Below are positions 62,404-64,000 of a stretch of DNA of 64,000 nt, one piece after another. Origin of the DNA: Pseudoxanthobacter soli DSM 19599 (GTDB taxonomy: Bacteria > Pseudomonadota > Alphaproteobacteria > Rhizobiales > Segnochrobactraceae); the NCBI RefSeq assembly GCF_900148505.1, contig NZ_FRXO01000001.1, forward strand, positions 998,707 through 1,062,706. Direction: 5' to 3'. Each line of letters opens with the position of its first letter. The stretch's first letter is position 1. Made by a program: the position numbers and the translations under genes. The notes under the pieces are model-generated. The model ran no database searches. It saw only the letters and a program-made list of their open reading frames with translations, and had not been told where the DNA came from.

Positions 62404-62418
62404 GTTCCTGATTTGTAC
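62404..62418. promoter_or_regulatory. SOS (LexA) box 2 of lexA, one mismatch
   Basis: GTTC-CTGATTT-GTAC matches GTTC-N7-GTTC in 7 of 8 positions and follows box 1 by 11 bases. The pair could allow two LexA dimers to bind side by side. Confidence 0.65.
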
Positions 62419-62549
62419 ACCCTTCGATCTTGACTCGGACTTGAATCGTCCCCGCTCCGGATCAAAGGCTGCGCGCGGGGAAGACAGTCGTCCATATCTC
62501 CGCGCGCGACGTGCCGCCGTTCGTTCTGATCTCATGCCGAGAGGGGCAG

Positions 62550-63275
62550 ATGCTCACGCGCAAGCAATATGAGCTGTTGATGTTCATCCATGAGCGGCTC
62601 AAGGAAAGCGGCGTTCCCCCTTCCTTCGAGGAGATGAAGGAGGCCCTCGACCTGCGCTCGAAGTCCGGCATTCACCGGCTGATCACGGCTCTCGAGGAAC
62701 GCGGCTTCGTGCGCCGCCTGCCGAACAGGGCCCGCGCGCTCGAGGTGGTGCGCCTACCCGATTCGGTCTCGCAAAGCCCGGCCGCCCGGCCGCGCGGCTT
62801 CTCGCCGAGCGTCATCTCCGGTGCGCGGGATCGGACGCCCGAGCCCGCGCCTCCGCCCGTCACGACACGGGCGCAGCCGGAGCGCGCGGTCAACATGCTG
62901 GACGTACCGGTCATGGGCCGCATCGCTGCCGGCGTGCCGATCGCCGCGATCCAGACCCAAAGCCACAGCATCACGCTGCCGTCCGAGATGCTGCCGCCGG
63001 GCGAGCATTTCGCACTCGAAGTGCGTGGCGACTCGATGATCGAGGCCGGCATCCTCGACGGCGATACCGTCGTCATCCGCCGTTCGGACAGCGCGGACAC
63101 CGGCGACATCGTGGTCGCGCTGGTCGACGGCGAGGAGGCCACGCTGAAGCGGCTGCGCCGCAAGGGTGCCTCCATCGCGCTCGAAGCGGCGAACCCCGCC
63201 TACGAGACCCGGATCTTCGGGCCGGACCGCGTGCGCGTTCAGGGCAAGCTCGTCGCCCTGCTGCGCCGGTACTGA
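62550..63275 (+). CDS. lexA: LexA repressor
   Basis: A 241-residue LexA, the SOS repressor and self-cleaving serine peptidase. The N-terminal winged helix begins [17 protein letters not shown] and its recognition part is [19 protein letters not shown] Pro/Ala/Arg-rich linker runs from about 73 to 115. The cleavage bond is A127-G128 (GRIAAGVP), and the catalytic dyad is S162 (GDSM) and K200 (ATLK), 38 apart as in E. coli LexA. AGAGGGG precedes the ATG at 62550; a GTG 13 codons earlier is less likely. Two SOS boxes lie upstream, so the gene is autoregulated. At 241 residues it has the long linker typical of alphaproteobacterial LexA. Confidence 0.97.
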   Translation: MLTRKQYELLMFIHERLKESGVPPSFEEMKEALDLRSKSGIHRLITALEERGFVRRLPNRARALEVVRLPDSVSQSPAARPRGFSPSVISGARDRTPEPAPPPVTTRAQPERAVNMLDVPVMGRIAAGVPIAAIQTQSHSITLPSEMLPPGEHFALEVRGDSMIEAGILDGDTVVIRRSDSADTGDIVVALVDGEEATLKRLRRKGASIALEAANPAYETRIFGPDRVRVQGKLVALLRRY

Positions 63276-63656
63276 CGTCGCGTTCTCCTGCGCGCATTGG
63301 CACGCCGACCGGGATTGGCGCCCCGGAATAAGAGGTGTGAGATCTGTGGCTTGGGATCGGCGGCAGGGGTCTGCAGCCAGGATCTGAGCATGGCGTCGCC
63401 GCGCGGGGACCAATGCCCCTGGATCTTCGATCCGGGACTCTCAAGCGCCGGCTCTCTGAGACGGGCCGGCTGCTTGGGAGACGTGCGCCCGGGATCTCTG
63501 CGGCGGCGCCGGCGGGCGGCCTTGGCCTGCCGCGTCATCGCCGGGTCCGCCTTCGGCGCTTCCGTGATCGGCCGGGCCGGTTTATGGTCCGCGGCGCTCT
63601 TGAAGTGGCGTCGCCTTGAGCCGACGCCTTCGGGTCTGTCGGAAGGGAATGCTGTG
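63276..63656. other. Intergenic region after lexA, no gene recognised
   Basis: These 381 bp contain GC-rich stretches and short inverted repeats (for example GGATC-TTC-GATCC at 63421-63433) but no clear gene. The sequence around 63340-63450, with GGGGACCAATGCCCCTGGATC, has the look of a dispersed non-coding element; only one copy is in the window. No U-tract terminator for lexA was found. Confidence 0.45.
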
Positions 63657-64000
63657 ATGTCTGGAGAGGGAAAGCGGCTTTCGGATGATGCGGCCGGGTC
63701 CGTGACGCCGGTGGTGCTGTCGGGCGGCACGGGAACGCGGCTGTGGCCGCTGTCGCGGGAGGCCTATCCGAAGCAGCTCCTGCCGCTGACGAGCGAGCGC
63801 ACCCTCATCCAGGAAACCGTGCGCCGCTGCGCCGATCCCGCGCTCTATCGCAGCCCCGTCATCATCACCAACGCCGAGCACCGCTTCGTCATCGCCGAGC
63901 AGCTGCGCGAGATGGGCGTCGAGCCCGCCGCCGTCGTGCTGGAGCCCGTCGGCCGCAACACCGCCGCCGCCGCCACAATCGCCGCCCTGATGGAACGCGC
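63657..64000 (+). CDS. Mannose-1-phosphate guanylyltransferase/mannose-6-phosphate isomerase type, 5' part
   Basis: The first 114 codons of a nucleotidyltransferase, cut by the window end. After a short hydrophilic leader, VTPVVLSGGTGTRLWPLSREAYPKQ carries the GGxGxRLxPLS nucleotide-binding signature and the PKQ motif of the type II (ManC/AlgA/XanB) enzymes that make GDP-mannose. NAEHRFVIAEQLRE and LEPVGRNTAAAATIAAL follow in the expected order. GGAAGGG precedes the ATG by nine bases; a GTG one codon upstream is possible. The C-terminal isomerase domain, if any, is outside the window. Likely role: sugar-nucleotide supply for exopolysaccharide or LPS. Confidence 0.9.
   Translation, partial: MSGEGKRLSDDAAGSVTPVVLSGGTGTRLWPLSREAYPKQLLPLTSERTLIQETVRRCADPALYRSPVIITNAEHRFVIAEQLREMGVEPAAVVLEPVGRNTAAAATIAALMER

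Overview
The window is high-GC DNA (roughly two thirds G+C by eye) from an alphaproteobacterium, most likely of the order Hyphomicrobiales (Rhizobiales). The pointers are LexA boxes of the alphaproteobacterial form GTTC-N7-GTTC, an RNase E whose S1 domain is split by a long acidic/alanine-rich insert, gyrA close to ssb, many ABC importers under GntR/FCD regulators, and ATGA or GTGA overlaps inside operons. No rRNA, tRNA, CRISPR array, transposase or prophage gene was found.

Region 1 (1-19.5 kb) is a catabolic island made of two facing modules. Module A runs leftward from 9522 to 1: a periplasmic sugar-binding protein, an RbsA-type double ATPase, two RbsC-type permeases, a GMC flavin dehydrogenase, an SMP-30-type lactonase, an SDR, a VOC protein, a D-2-hydroxyacid dehydrogenase and a cut-off gene. 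A divergent GntR/FCD regulator (9721-10386) precedes it, and identical TTGACATCTGGTGCACCA promoter/operator cores face both ways. Module B is a second RbsB/A/C importer (13871 to 10399, leftward), divergent from a second GntR/FCD regulator and a rightward operon: DAD-type cupin, SDR, FMN alpha-hydroxy-acid oxidase, uronate-dehydrogenase-like enzyme and a beta-propeller lactonase. Each module pairs a C1-oxidising dehydrogenase with a lactonase, which suggests oxidation of sugars or uronic acids to aldonic or aldaric acids.

Region 2 (19.5-35 kb) holds a divergent LysE exporter/Lrp pair. Next is a third importer operon: a MalK-type ATPase facing away from GntR, an HSL esterase, a binding protein, two permeases, a ketose-3-epimerase-like TIM barrel and a Gfo/Idh/MocA oxidoreductase. 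Then comes a TetR regulator with a BMP/PnrA-type nucleoside importer that ends at a clear terminator.

Region 3 (35-47 kb) is a mix of single genes: a small hypothetical, a class I aminotransferase, two near-identical tandem glycine-zipper lipoproteins, a DUF2092 periplasmic protein, an EamA exporter, an AraC regulator, malonyl-CoA synthetase MatB, a GNAT acetyltransferase, a secreted lipase and a bestrophin-like channel.

Region 4 (47.6-64 kb) is core genome: gyrA, a MarC protein, an amino-acid permease, a DUF2306 protein, ssb, rne, an AaeXAB-like efflux set (FUSC, DUF1656, HlyD), lexA and the start of a mannose-1-phosphate guanylyltransferase. lexA carries two SOS boxes. A perfect SOS box also lies about 460 bp upstream of ssb, where the usual divergent partner uvrA is missing.
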